DNA from: an uncultured Alphaproteobacteria bacterium
GTDB taxonomy: Bacteria; Pseudomonadota; Alphaproteobacteria; HIMB59
Direction: 5' to 3'
DNA: 64,000 bases
Assembly: GCA_902610175.1 (NCBI GenBank)
Contig: CACLUR010000003.1
Span: 94,908 to 158,907 of the forward strand
Shown piece after piece: positions 37,348 through 46,364 of this stretch (positions within the stretch are counted from its first letter, which is position 1; each line of letters begins with the position of its first letter). Position numbers and translations under genes: made by a program. Below the pieces are notes generated by a model. It did not search any database. It was given only the letters and a program-made list of their open reading frames with translations, and was not told where the DNA came from.

Positions 37348-38517
37348 TTGTTTATTGATAGATATATAAAAAAAGTTTGTTCTAAAATCAGATATGGATC
37401 TTTGACTTTAAATGTTAAGGGTAAATCTTATGAGTTTTACGGTGAATTAGAGGGTCCTTCAGTGCATTTAACAATTAGTAGTATCTCTATGATATGGGAT
37501 TTGTATTTTCGTGGTTCAGTCGGGCTTGGTGAAGCTTATATAAAAAAGAAATTTGAAGCAGACGATTTAAGTAAATTCTTAGAATTTGGTGCACTAAATG
37601 AAAGAGCTTTTGGTAACGAAATGAGTGGATCTAAGTTTTACAGATTTTTATCAAAAAAATATATGAATAAAACTAAAAACTCATTATTTCAGAGTAAAAA
37701 AAATATTCATGCTCACTATGATCTTGGTAATGACTTCTATTTGGAGTGGCTGGATGATACTTTAACTTATTCCTCAGGTTTTTTTAAAACAGGCTCGGAA
37801 ACGTTATCTGAGGCACAAAAAAATAAATTTGAAAGTCTTATTGAGGGTAATGAGCCTAGACCAGGTGATCATGTTTTAGAAATTGGGTCTGGATGGGGAA
37901 GTTTTGCTTTTTATTTAATTTCAAAATTCCCTGATATCAAAATCGATACTTTAACTATCTCAAAAGAGCAATACGAATTTGTCAAAACAAAAATTAGAGA
38001 ACATCATTTAGAAAATAAACTAAATGTCATTTATAAAGATTACAGAGAACATCAAGGAGAATATTCTAGGATCTACTCCATTGAAATGTTTGAGGCTGTT
38101 GGAATACAATATTGGCAAACTTATTTTGAAAAAATTAAAGACTTGTTGAAACCATCGGGAGTCTTTTCAATGCAAACTATTGTAATTTTTGAAGATTTTT
38201 TCGAGAGGTATACTCGAAAAATTGATTTTATTCAAAAATATATTTTTCCTGGTGGAATGTTACCATCAGTAAAAGCTTTAGAAAAAATAGCTAATCAAAA
38301 AAAATTCGACTTCCAAATTAAAAATCAAATGGCGGATAGCTATTATCAAACACTTGAGATGTGGAGAAAAAATTTTAACAATAAATGGGATATAATAAAA
38401 AATTTAGGTTACTCTGAAGATTTTAAAAGAATGTGGAATTTTTACTTATCATATTGTTCAGGAGGTTTTAAGGCAAAAACTATTGATGTATATCAAATAG
38501 ATTTTATCAATAAGTAA
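37348..38517 (+). CDS. Cyclopropane-fatty-acid-synthase-like SAM methyltransferase
   Basis: A 389-residue SAM-dependent enzyme. The SAM-binding motif VLEIGSGWGSFAF lies near residue 175, preceded by HYDLGNDFYLEWLDDTLTYSSGFF, and followed by SIEMFEAVG and FIQKYIFPGGMLPS, all typical of CFA synthase. These enzymes add a methylene or methyl group to unsaturated acyl chains in phospholipids. Given its companions, a modified fatty acid other than plain cyclopropane is possible. It starts at TTG (37348) 18 bases after DUF1365. Confidence 0.9.
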   Translation: MFIDRYIKKVCSKIRYGSLTLNVKGKSYEFYGELEGPSVHLTISSISMIWDLYFRGSVGLGEAYIKKKFEADDLSKFLEFGALNERAFGNEMSGSKFYRFLSKKYMNKTKNSLFQSKKNIHAHYDLGNDFYLEWLDDTLTYSSGFFKTGSETLSEAQKNKFESLIEGNEPRPGDHVLEIGSGWGSFAFYLISKFPDIKIDTLTISKEQYEFVKTKIREHHLENKLNVIYKDYREHQGEYSRIYSIEMFEAVGIQYWQTYFEKIKDLLKPSGVFSMQTIVIFEDFFERYTRKIDFIQKYIFPGGMLPSVKALEKIANQKKFDFQIKNQMADSYYQTLEMWRKNFNNKWDIIKNLGYSEDFKRMWNFYLSYCSGGFKAKTIDVYQIDFINK

Positions 38518-38568
38518 ATTAAATCTGTTAAAGATCTACTTTCATCAATGAGCGTATTGATTGTGTGT

Positions 38569-39096
38569 ATGAGAAATGTATTAATAGCGAGTATTTTATT
38601 AATATTTGTCAGTGGGTGCAATAACATGAAACTTGAAGACTTTGCCAACAAAAAACCAATATTTAAAATAGAAGAGTATTTTTTAGGAAAAACAACAGCT
38701 AGTGGTCTTTTTATTGATAGACTTGGAAAGGTAAGACGACAATTTACTGTTGAAATGGAAGGTATTCAACAGGAAGATAATTTTATTCTCAATGAGACCT
38801 TCCTCTATAATGATGGAGAGGAAGAATTCAGAAGATGGGAAATAAAAAAAACTGGAGAAAATACCTACGAAGGAATTTCAGATGATATTATAGGTGTAGC
38901 TTTAGGTGAAAGTTCAGGTAATGCTTTAAATTGGCATTACACATTAAAACTCAAGTATGGTGATGGAATAATGAATGTTAAATTTGATGATTGGATGATT
39001 ATGCAAGATGAAAAAAATGTATTCAATAAAGCTACTATGAAAAAATTTGGTATAAGACTAGGAGATGTTTATTTATTCTTCACTAAGCAGAAGTAG
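38569..39096 (+). CDS. DUF3833-like lipoprotein
   Basis: About 175 residues with an N-terminal signal and lipobox (VSGC, Cys about residue 17 from this start) followed by an acidic and aromatic beta-rich domain. FFLGKTTASG-like text (YFLGKTTASGLFIDRLGKVRRQF) and the closing MKKFGIRLGDVYLFFTK are characteristic of DUF3833. The function of the family is unknown. I choose ATG 38569 (MRNVL), which places the signal at the N-terminus; an earlier ATG is at 38548. It overlaps the convergent trcR gene by 14 bases at the 3' end. Confidence 0.78.
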   Translation: MRNVLIASILLIFVSGCNNMKLEDFANKKPIFKIEEYFLGKTTASGLFIDRLGKVRRQFTVEMEGIQQEDNFILNETFLYNDGEEEFRRWEIKKTGENTYEGISDDIIGVALGESSGNALNWHYTLKLKYGDGIMNVKFDDWMIMQDEKNVFNKATMKKFGIRLGDVYLFFTKQK

Positions 39097-39667
39097 ACTG
39101 TAATTTTTCTGCCTTTTCTTTTGCTTTTCTTTCTCGTTCTGCTTTTCGCTGACCTTTTTCAACTAGTGCTTCGAGCTCCTCATAAGTACATAAACCAAGA
39201 TCAGTAGGGTTTCTAAACTCTGTAATTGGTTGAGATTGATTACCAGCCCTTATATTAGCAACAGTAGGCTTAGTAGAACTTGTAAGTTTAGCAATTTGTG
39301 TATCTGTTAGTATTTGTCCATACTCACGAATTAGCCAGGCTATAGCCTTAGGTCTTTCTTGTCTTACTGATAATGGTAAGTATTTTTTTGTTTTAACGCT
39401 CGATTGAATGGACTCAGATTTTTTATTTTGCAATTGAAGTTCAAGAGAATGATCTCCCTCACAACGTTTAATCTCATCCATAGTTAATTGACCACTGGCT
39501 ATAGGGTTTAATCCTTGCATACGATAAGCGTCCTCACCATCTGCAATACTTTGAACTTCTAGCTCATGTAATTGACAGAATTGAGATATTTGGGAAAAAC
39601 TTAAAGCAGTATTGTCTACCAACCATACGGCCGTAGCTAAGGGCATTAAAGGTTTATTGTCAGACAT
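39083..39667 (-). CDS. trcR: Cell-cycle transcriptional regulator TrcR (DUF1013)
   Basis: A 194-residue DUF1013 protein restricted to alphaproteobacteria. It opens with PLMPLATAVWLVDNTALSF, followed by QISQFCQLHELEVQSIADGE and NPIASGQLT, and a second helix-turn-helix-like region (TDTQIAKLTSSTKPTVANI). The Caulobacter homologue is a cell-cycle transcription factor. The C-terminus is a Lys/Glu-rich helix. It lies downstream of rpmE with a 15-base gap and overlaps DUF3833 convergently. Confidence 0.9.
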   Translation of the reverse strand: MSDNKPLMPLATAVWLVDNTALSFSQISQFCQLHELEVQSIADGEDAYRMQGLNPIASGQLTMDEIKRCEGDHSLELQLQNKKSESIQSSVKTKKYLPLSVRQERPKAIAWLIREYGQILTDTQIAKLTSSTKPTVANIRAGNQSQPITEFRNPTDLGLCTYEELEALVEKGQRKAERERKAKEKAEKLQSTSA

Positions 39668-39682
39668 GGTCTTGTTAAAATA

Positions 39683-39904
39683 TTAAATATTAAATGACTT
39701 ATATTTATTTTTAAAACGTGCAACTCTTCCACCTGAGTCAACCATTTTTCCAGATCCTTGATTCCAAGCTGGATGAGATAATGGGTCAATTTCAAGCTTC
39801 ATAGTATCGCCAGCTTTACCCCAAGTAGATCTCGTCTTATATGTTGAACCGTCAGTACGCTCTACAGTAATTTCATGGTAATCAGGATGTATTTTTTGTT
39901 TCAT
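39683..39904 (-). CDS. rpmE: Large-subunit ribosomal protein bL31
   Basis: A 73-residue protein with [34 protein letters not shown] and a C-terminal [12 protein letters not shown], matching bL31. The zinc-binding Cys set of the C-plus form is absent, so this is a C-minus bL31, as is the bL33 nearby. This is consistent with low zinc demand. It shares a likely transcript with trcR. Confidence 0.94.
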   Translation of the reverse strand: MKQKIHPDYHEITVERTDGSTYKTRSTWGKAGDTMKLEIDPLSHPAWNQGSGKMVDSGGRVARFKNKYKSFNI

Positions 39905-39950
39905 GGTTATGAGAAAATAGAGATCAAAGTTTAAAAAATCAAGTAAATAT

Positions 39951-40745
39951 TTATAGGCTTTTCAGCAATTCACCGCTAATTGCTGCACTAGAGGCTATTA
40001 AACTTTCATCATATAAGGGATCAAAAACATTACCTTTTTCATTTAGGCATATCCCGCCCGCCTCATTTACTAAAATAATTCCTGCTATGATATCCCAAAG
40101 ATTTAATCTTAATGACCAAAATCCATCAAATTTTCCTGATGCTACATTCGCTAAATCAAGAGCTGAAGAACCAAGTATTCTGACACTTGTTTTCCTTTGA
40201 AGCGATCCTATTTGAGCAATTCCTTTTTCAAGAATATCTTCATGCTTCATTTGTACACCAGATGTAAACATACATCCATCTAACTTATCTCTTTTGGAAA
40301 CCCTGAGTCTTTGGTTGTTAATCCAAGATCCAGAACCCTTATGAGCCCAAAATAATTCATTCAAAATTGGGTTATATGTAACACCAGCAATTATTTCTCC
40401 TTTTTGCATCAATCCAATGGTTACTGCAAAGTAACCATTTCCATGTATGAAATTTTTTGTTCCGTCAAGTGGGTCTGAGATAAACACAGGAGTATCACCT
40501 TTGAGTTTATCTAAATCTTCAGCACTAAAAGTCTCCTCGTCAATTTGAAGAAAATCAGGTCTATCTTTTCCCAAAGTATAACTGATAGTTTCAGACGCTC
40601 TTATGTCTGCTGAGGATACAAAGTCATTTTTATCTTTTTTAGAAATTTGAAGTTTCTCAAGTTCTCCAAAATCTCTAATTAAAGATTTAGCAGCATTCCT
40701 GCATGCCTTTTCCATAACAACAATTACTGGTGGGACAATAGCCAT
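39951..40745 (-). CDS. Inositol monophosphatase family protein
   Basis: A 264-residue Mg2+/Li+-sensitive phosphatase. It has the signature [12 protein letters not shown] and the second motif [15 protein letters not shown], with DEET acidic residues preceding. Substrates may include inositol-1-phosphate, histidinol phosphate or similar sugars; in E. coli the homologue SuhB also binds the transcription machinery. It is placed 8 bases after efp in the minus-strand operon, a common alphaproteobacterial arrangement. Confidence 0.9.
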   Translation of the reverse strand: MAIVPPVIVVMEKACRNAAKSLIRDFGELEKLQISKKDKNDFVSSADIRASETISYTLGKDRPDFLQIDEETFSAEDLDKLKGDTPVFISDPLDGTKNFIHGNGYFAVTIGLMQKGEIIAGVTYNPILNELFWAHKGSGSWINNQRLRVSKRDKLDGCMFTSGVQMKHEDILEKGIAQIGSLQRKTSVRILGSSALDLANVASGKFDGFWSLRLNLWDIIAGIILVNEAGGICLNEKGNVFDPLYDESLIASSAAISGELLKSL

Positions 40746-40753
40746 AGAAAAAA

Positions 40754-41320
40754 TTATTTTGCTTTTTCTATATAAGTTAATTCAGACGTGTTTATTCTAA
40801 TTTTGTCCCCTGTTTCAATATGAGGGGGAACAGTAATTCTTACACCATTAGTTAACAATGCTGGTTTAAATGATGAAGATGCTGTTTGTCCTTTTACAAC
40901 TGCCTCTGTTTCGGCTATTTGCACAGTAAGATTTTCAGGAGGATTTACATTCATTGGTTTTTCATCATAAAACTCAATAGAGACTTCCATTCCATCTTCA
41001 AGAAATTTTGCTGTATTTTCATTCACTTGGCTAATATTCATAACTATTTGCTCATAGGTTTGGTTATTCATAAAAGTAAAATCCTCTCCACTACGAAATA
41101 AAAATTGATGATCTATCTCTTCTGCGCGAATTTTTTCAAGAGACTCTGAACTTCTAAATCTCTCATTTAATTTTGACTGGTTTGAAATATTTTTCAACTC
41201 AGCTTGAATATAAGCCCCACCTTTTCCAGGTTGTGTATGGGCTAATTTAGCGACTTTCCAGAGCGAATTATTATGCTGAATTATATTTCCTATCTTTAAG
41301 TCGTTAGCATTAATTTTCAT
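40754..41320 (-). CDS. efp: Elongation factor P
   Basis: A 188-residue EF-P relieves ribosome stalling at polyproline stretches. It shows INANDLKIGNII, the modifiable-lysine loop TQPGKGGAYIQ (Lys33) and the C-terminal RITVPPHIETGDKIRINT. The tip residue is Lys with Gly on either side (PGKGG), the type modified by EpmA in E. coli; no epmA or epmB is seen here. It starts in a 4-base overlap with fba. Confidence 0.96.
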   Translation of the reverse strand: MKINANDLKIGNIIQHNNSLWKVAKLAHTQPGKGGAYIQAELKNISNQSKLNERFRSSESLEKIRAEEIDHQFLFRSGEDFTFMNNQTYEQIVMNISQVNENTAKFLEDGMEVSIEFYDEKPMNVNPPENLTVQIAETEAVVKGQTASSSFKPALLTNGVRITVPPHIETGDKIRINTSELTYIEKAK

Positions 41321-42234
41321 TTAGATTTGTAAATTTGAGTCATTCGCTCTAATAAAGCCAACGCATCTACTCTCGATCTTTGAAAACAATTTCTTCCAAT
41401 AATTGAGCCGTTTCCATCTCCCTGGTGAATTGCAAGCACTTCATCCATTAAAGCTTGATCATTTTTTGCATCACCACCCGAAAATACCACTAAGCGTTTT
41501 CCATCAAATGCAACTTTTTTGATATGAGCCACACGATCCTTTAAAGTGCTTATAGGTATGTTATTATCTTCAAATGCTTTTTTAGTTGGGTCTTCTTCTA
41601 AAAAATCACTAGGTAGTTTTACTTTAATAATATTTGCTCCCAATAGAGCAGACATGTGTGCAGCATATGAAATTATGTTCATTGCTGTTTCACCTTTTTT
41701 GCTAATCTTTGAACCTCTCGCATAAGCCCATAAAACCACTGCAAGTCCTTTTTCTTTAGCCTCAAAACTAAGTTTTTTAAATTCTTCCATTAATTCAAAA
41801 TTATGATCAGACCCAGGATAAATCGTAAAACCTATTGCAGCACATCCTAATTTTAATGCATCATTTACACTCCCAGTAACAGCTTGATCAAGAGATGTTG
41901 CAAGAGTATTAGAGCTATTAATTTTTAATATAGTTGGAATTTGACCATTATAATTCCCAGAACTCGTTTGTAGTAAACCAAGAGGAGCAGCATAAGCAGA
42001 TAAACCAGCATCTATTGCAAGTTGGTGATGATAGTTTGGATCGTATGCCGGGGAATTTACAGCAAAACTTCTATCGGGCCCGTGTTCAAAACCCTGATCG
42101 ACAGGTAAAATTATCATTCTTCCAGTTCCGCCTAACTTTCCATGTCCCAAAATTCTCATAAGATTTGATCTCACCCCAATATTTTCGTGAGTGTAGTTTG
42201 ATATAATTTTTCTTGTAGTATTTGTTACTTTCAT
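41317..42234 (-). CDS. fba: Class I fructose-bisphosphate aldolase (FbaB/DhnA type)
   Basis: A 305-residue Schiff-base aldolase of the archaeal/DhnA type. Signatures are ILPVDQGFEHGPDRSF, LWAYARGSKISKKG, NIIKVKLPSDF (Schiff-base Lys) and VFSGGDAKND. It interconverts fructose-1,6-bisphosphate with triose phosphates. It lies between gap and efp, with a 4-base overlap to efp and 8 bases from gap. Normally a pgk gene stands between gap and fba in alphaproteobacteria, but it is missing here. Confidence 0.93.
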   Translation of the reverse strand: MKVTNTTRKIISNYTHENIGVRSNLMRILGHGKLGGTGRMIILPVDQGFEHGPDRSFAVNSPAYDPNYHHQLAIDAGLSAYAAPLGLLQTSSGNYNGQIPTILKINSSNTLATSLDQAVTGSVNDALKLGCAAIGFTIYPGSDHNFELMEEFKKLSFEAKEKGLAVVLWAYARGSKISKKGETAMNIISYAAHMSALLGANIIKVKLPSDFLEEDPTKKAFEDNNIPISTLKDRVAHIKKVAFDGKRLVVFSGGDAKNDQALMDEVLAIHQGDGNGSIIGRNCFQRSRVDALALLERMTQIYKSK

Positions 42235-42242
42235 AATAGCCC

Positions 42243-43259
42243 CTATAAATTACACACTTGAGCGGTTGTCTCAAGCATTCTATTTGAAAATCCCCACTCG
42301 TTATCGTACCAAGTCAATACTCTACCAAAACTATCTGACACTGTTGTTGTTTCACTTAAATCTAAAATAGAACTCCTTGCGTCATGATTATAATCACTTG
42401 ATACTTTAGGGTCTGTGTCCACTCCTAAAATACCTTTAAGAGAACTATTTGCATATTCTTGGAATTTATTATTTAAATTTTCAATTGAGATATTTTTTTT
42501 CGTGTTAAATTTAAAATCTACTAGAGATACATTTGGCGTTGGAACTCTTATAGCTGTGCCATCTAATTTTCCGTTTAAATGAGGAAGAACGAGACCGACA
42601 GCTTTTGCTGCACCTGTGCTTGTTGGTATAATGTTACTTGATGCTGCTCTTGCTCTTCTTAGATCTTTATGAAATGTGTCTACCGTATTTTGATCTCCTG
42701 TGAAAGAGTGAATAGTTGTCATGTATCCATTTTCAATTCCGAACTCTTGATCTATTACAAAAGCTACAGGAGCAAGACAATTAGTTGTACACGAGGCATT
42801 AGAGATTATTTGATGATCTTTATTAATATTTTTGTTATTAACTCCTTGCACAACCGTTATATCAGCACCAGAACATGGAGCAGATACTATAACTTTACTT
42901 GCACCACTTTCGATATGAGACATTGCCTTTTCTTTGGATGCAAAAACACCTGTGCACTCTAAAATGATGTCTACATTCTTATCTTTCCATTTCAAATCAA
43001 TTGGATTTCTCTCAGATGTAACAGTAACTGTATTTTTTCCTATTGAAAATTGTTCATTGGAGATCTTATTAATCTCCTTATTAAGAGGTCCGTGAATAGT
43101 ATCATATTTCAGTAGGTGTATATTTGAGTCAATATCAGCCAAGTCGTTTATGTAGCTTATCTCATATTGATTACTAAATTCATTTAATCTTTCCAAAAAT
43201 GCTCGATAAACAAGCCTTCCTATTCTACCAAAACCATTAATCGCTACTTTTTTTTTCAT
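42243..43259 (-). CDS. gap: Glyceraldehyde-3-phosphate dehydrogenase, type I
   Basis: A 338-residue enzyme with the N-terminal NAD fold INGFGRIGRLVYRAF (residues 7-21), the catalytic-Cys motif SNASCTTNCLAP and WYDNEWGFSNRM near the end. It catalyses phosphorylating oxidation of glyceraldehyde-3-phosphate. The gene overlaps tkt by 4 bases and is 8 bases from fba. The direction (glycolytic or gluconeogenic) cannot be inferred. No second gap is present. Confidence 0.97.
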   Translation of the reverse strand: MKKKVAINGFGRIGRLVYRAFLERLNEFSNQYEISYINDLADIDSNIHLLKYDTIHGPLNKEINKISNEQFSIGKNTVTVTSERNPIDLKWKDKNVDIILECTGVFASKEKAMSHIESGASKVIVSAPCSGADITVVQGVNNKNINKDHQIISNASCTTNCLAPVAFVIDQEFGIENGYMTTIHSFTGDQNTVDTFHKDLRRARAASSNIIPTSTGAAKAVGLVLPHLNGKLDGTAIRVPTPNVSLVDFKFNTKKNISIENLNNKFQEYANSSLKGILGVDTDPKVSSDYNHDARSSILDLSETTTVSDSFGRVLTWYDNEWGFSNRMLETTAQVCNL

Positions 43260-45187
43260 TTTGTTCTAATTTTCCTTGTTATTTTACTAGATACAGTTTC
43301 TGTTGTTAAACCAAATTTTCGAAAAACTTCATTCCCGGGTGCACTAGCACCAAAACTATCTAATCCAAATATATTTTCATATTTTGTGTACTTATTCCAA
43401 TACATTGTTGATCCAGCCTCAATTATAAAAGTTTCACTAGAATTTGATTTTAATAAATTATTTTTAAAAGTTTTTGATTGTTTTTCAAAAACAGAAGTTG
43501 ATGGCATTGAAATGACTTTTGCAATAATACCATCACCTCTAATTCTTACTGCAACGTTGACAGCTAAAGATACTTCTGAACCAGTAGCTATAATAGTAAT
43601 ATCATTATTAATTTTTGGACCATATATAACGTAAGCACCTTTAAATTTTTTTGAGTCTAATTTTTTATTTGAAATTTGTGGCAGATTTTGCCTTGAAAGA
43701 CATATAAATGAGGGTGCATCATTGATTTTTAAAGCCTCTCTCCAACAAACAATTGTTTCTTTAAGATCGCAGGGTCTAAAAACATAACTATTTGGTATGA
43801 GTCTTAACATATTAATTTGTTCAATAGGTTGATGAGTAGGACCATCTTCACCTAATCCAATAGAGTCGTGTGTGAAAACTTGTATAGGATTAATTTTCAT
43901 TAGTGCAGCTAAACGAAGACTTGGCTTCATATAATCAGCAAAGCTCAAAAAAGTTCCTGAATATGTTTTGTAAATTTTGGTAGCAGCAATACCATTCATT
44001 ATGGCGGCCATACCATGCTCTCTTACACCATAATGGATATATTGTCCTGTTGTGTTCATGCTATCCATTACAGACATTTCTTTACCTTTAGTATTATTGG
44101 AGCCAGTTAAGTCTGCAGAGCCTCCGAGTATCGGATGATCTTTTTTGAAATAGTGTAATATTGCTTCAGAGGATTTTCTAGTAGCCTGATCAGATTTTAA
44201 ATCTTTCAAATCTGTTTCTATTTTATTAAATAAATTATCTATGTCTTTATTTGATAGATTTGTGTGAGATATTGATTTAGTTTTTTTGTATATTTGTAAA
44301 TTTTTGGTGGATGAATTTCGCCACATCTTTAAAAGTTTATCTGGAATTTGAAAAGGTTTTTCATTCCAAGATAATTTACTTCTAGTTAATTTCACTTCCT
44401 CTGAACCTAAGGGTGAGCCGTGTGACGATGCTTTTGCAGACTTGTTTGGAGAACCAAATCCAATTGTTGTTTTAAAATTTAGTAAACAAGGGACTTTTGA
44501 TACTTGTGCTTTTTTTAAAAGTTTATAAATATTTTTATGATCATGACCTCTTCCGCTATGTACTTCCCAATTTACTGATTTAAATCTAAGGTTTGTGTTA
44601 TCACTAAAAGCTAGGTCTGTAGATCCATCGATACTAATGTTGTTATTATCGTATATTAGTATCAAATTATTAAGTTTTAAGTGCCCAGCTAGACTTATTG
44701 CCTCTTGGCTAATTCCTTCCATTAAACAGCCATCACCACAAAAAACATATACCTTTGGGGCTTTAGATAATTTTTTCTCTTTTGAAAGCTTTTTAAGAGC
44801 TATGGCCATTCCTACCGCATTCGAAATACCTTGTCCAAGAGGTCCAGTTGTTATTTCTATTCCGGCATCTGGTTCGTATTCAGGATGTCCCGCTGTGATG
44901 TAGCCCAATTGTCTAAAATTTTTAATTTGAGAAATTGTCATTTTTTTATAACCGGTGAGGTATAAAAGTGAGTAAAGCAACATCGAACCATGCCCATTAG
45001 ATAAAACGAATCGATCTCTGAGTAACCAGTTTGGATCTTTGGGATTATGAACAAGAAAATCGTGAAAGAGCACTGTGGCAATGTCAGCCATTCCCATCGG
45101 CATACCAGGATGACCAGATTTTGCTTTTTCTACAGCATCAATTGATAAAAATCTGATACAGTTTGCTAATTTAGTATAATTTTTCAA
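43256..45187 (-). CDS. tkt: Transketolase
   Basis: A 643-residue thiamine-diphosphate enzyme of the non-oxidative pentose phosphate pathway. It shows AKSGHPGMPMGMAD, the TPP-binding motif GDGCLMEGI...NNNISIDG, and the pyrimidine-domain motif VFTHDSIGLGEDGPTHQP. The TTG at 45187 (MKNYTKLANC) gives the expected N-terminus. It heads the minus-strand transcript tkt-gap-fba-efp-IMPase-rpmE-trcR, divergent from the cell-division gene block with only 35 bases between. Confidence 0.97.
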   Translation of the reverse strand: MKNYTKLANCIRFLSIDAVEKAKSGHPGMPMGMADIATVLFHDFLVHNPKDPNWLLRDRFVLSNGHGSMLLYSLLYLTGYKKMTISQIKNFRQLGYITAGHPEYEPDAGIEITTGPLGQGISNAVGMAIALKKLSKEKKLSKAPKVYVFCGDGCLMEGISQEAISLAGHLKLNNLILIYDNNNISIDGSTDLAFSDNTNLRFKSVNWEVHSGRGHDHKNIYKLLKKAQVSKVPCLLNFKTTIGFGSPNKSAKASSHGSPLGSEEVKLTRSKLSWNEKPFQIPDKLLKMWRNSSTKNLQIYKKTKSISHTNLSNKDIDNLFNKIETDLKDLKSDQATRKSSEAILHYFKKDHPILGGSADLTGSNNTKGKEMSVMDSMNTTGQYIHYGVREHGMAAIMNGIAATKIYKTYSGTFLSFADYMKPSLRLAALMKINPIQVFTHDSIGLGEDGPTHQPIEQINMLRLIPNSYVFRPCDLKETIVCWREALKINDAPSFICLSRQNLPQISNKKLDSKKFKGAYVIYGPKINNDITIIATGSEVSLAVNVAVRIRGDGIIAKVISMPSTSVFEKQSKTFKNNLLKSNSSETFIIEAGSTMYWNKYTKYENIFGLDSFGASAPGNEVFRKFGLTTETVSSKITRKIRTK

Positions 45188-45222
45188 TGGAATAACTTTT
45201 CTTAATAACTAATAATTAAAGT

Positions 45223-45483
45223 ATGAACGAATTTCAACAACAAATACTTCAAAAAATTGAGCAAATTGCATCAAAACTTCAGAATTATAAAATTAAAAAC
45301 CAAGAACTAATAAATGAGAAACAAGAATTAATAGCCAAGATAGAATATTTAGAAAGAAGAGAGTCAGAATTAGTAACCGAATTAGAAAATAACAAAATTG
45401 AGTTATCTGAAAAATCTCAACTTATTGATCAAGCAACGAATAAAATTGAGGAATTACTGGGTTCAATAGATATAGATGGCTAA
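45223..45483 (+). CDS. Small coiled-coil protein upstream of zapA (DUF4164-like)
   Basis: An 86-residue protein made almost entirely of heptad-pattern residues (Glu, Leu, Lys, Asn, Ile), predicted as a single coiled coil. Alphaproteobacteria often have a DUF4164 coiled-coil gene just before zapA, and this one overlaps zapA by 8 bases. The sequence itself is too low in complexity to assign a family with certainty; it might also be compared with ZapB. A role in division-site assembly is inferred from context. Confidence 0.65.
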   Translation: MNEFQQQILQKIEQIASKLQNYKIKNQELINEKQELIAKIEYLERRESELVTELENNKIELSEKSQLIDQATNKIEELLGSIDIDG

Positions 45484-45808
45484 TTTAACTTTAACAATTG
45501 GAGGAAGACCACTAAAAATACAATGTTCCGATGATAATGTTGAAACAGTAAAAGAGATCGCTTCTTCAATTAGTAAACTCATAGATGATGAGAAGAAAGA
45601 GAATGTGCCTTTTTTAACATCTACACTTATTGCCTATCTTAAATCCATGGAGGATGTTTTGAAAAAAGAAAAAATATTACAAGATTCTTTAAATAAGAAA
45701 TTATTTTATGAGAGTCGTATTCAAGAATTACAAAATGAAAATAATCATCTAAAATCTGACATTGAGCAAATTTTCAAAAAACTTAATGATAATATAATCA
45801 TTGAATAA
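45476..45808 (+). CDS. zapA: Cell division protein ZapA
   Basis: A 110-residue protein whose first 70 residues match the ZapA domain: LTIGGRPLKIQCSDDNVETVKEIAS, with the C-terminal half a coiled coil. ZapA cross-links FtsZ protofilaments at the division ring. The gene is flanked by the coiled-coil protein gene (8-base overlap) and a 5-formyl-THF cycloligase gene (8-base overlap). This order is standard in proteobacteria, usually with 6S RNA between zapA and the cycloligase gene; the overlap leaves no room for it here. Confidence 0.9.
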   Translation: MANLTLTIGGRPLKIQCSDDNVETVKEIASSISKLIDDEKKENVPFLTSTLIAYLKSMEDVLKKEKILQDSLNKKLFYESRIQELQNENNHLKSDIEQIFKKLNDNIIIE

Positions 45809-46364
45809 AAAACAAATTCGAAAACATCACCTGGAACTAAGAATGCAACTATGCACTTCAGATTTAGATATTTTTTCCAATAAAATAAATTCAAAAATAA
45901 TAGATTTAATTGAAAAAATAAATCCAAATAGTTCTGTTGGCTTATTTTATCCATATAAAAATGAGGTAGATGTATTGAGAATTTCTGATGATTTAATAAA
46001 TAAAAATATCAAATGTTCACTTCCCAAAGTAATATCAAAAGGATCCTCTTTAAAGTACTTTGAATATAACCCTCATAGTCCAAATTTGGAAAAAGGTTTT
46101 GGCGGTATTATGGAACCTAAGGGTGAAAAGACATTAGATCCTGATATAATTATCGCATCATGTTCTGCATTTAATGAAAAAGGTTTTAGAGTAGGCTATG
46201 GAGGAGGTTTTTTTGATAGAACTATTGAGGAATTGAAAAAAAAACGAAATTTAAAAACTATTTTAGCTGCTTTTGAAATTCAAAAAACCAAATACAATTT
46301 TCAGGAGAGTTTTGACCAAAAAGTAGATTATATTTGTTCAGAACAAAAAATCTATTCTTTATGA
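45801..46364 (+). CDS. fthC: 5-Formyltetrahydrofolate cyclo-ligase
   Basis: A 187-residue ATP-dependent enzyme converting 5-formyl-THF to methenyl-THF. It shows the N-terminal KKQIRKHHLELR, the phosphate region VGLFYPYKNEVDV, and the RVGYGGGFFDRTIEEL motif near the C-terminus. It may support one-carbon metabolism along with fhs. The TTG start overlaps zapA; its stop is inside the ATGA shared with the downstream metallophosphoesterase gene. Confidence 0.92.
   Translation: MNKKQIRKHHLELRMQLCTSDLDIFSNKINSKIIDLIEKINPNSSVGLFYPYKNEVDVLRISDDLINKNIKCSLPKVISKGSSLKYFEYNPHSPNLEKGFGGIMEPKGEKTLDPDIIIASCSAFNEKGFRVGYGGGFFDRTIEELKKKRNLKTILAAFEIQKTKYNFQESFDQKVDYICSEQKIYSL

Noticed and set aside
44595..44903. 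Antisense 102-codon open frame inside tkt
   Set aside because: Opposite-strand shadow of transketolase with no independent coding signal.
41317..45187. Calvin-cycle (cbb) operon
   Set aside because: tkt, gap and fba are present, but there is no RuBisCO, phosphoribulokinase or cbbR; the set fits central carbon metabolism.
45800..45810. 6S RNA (ssrS) between zapA and fthC
   Set aside because: This is its usual site, but here the two coding regions overlap by 8 bases, leaving no room.
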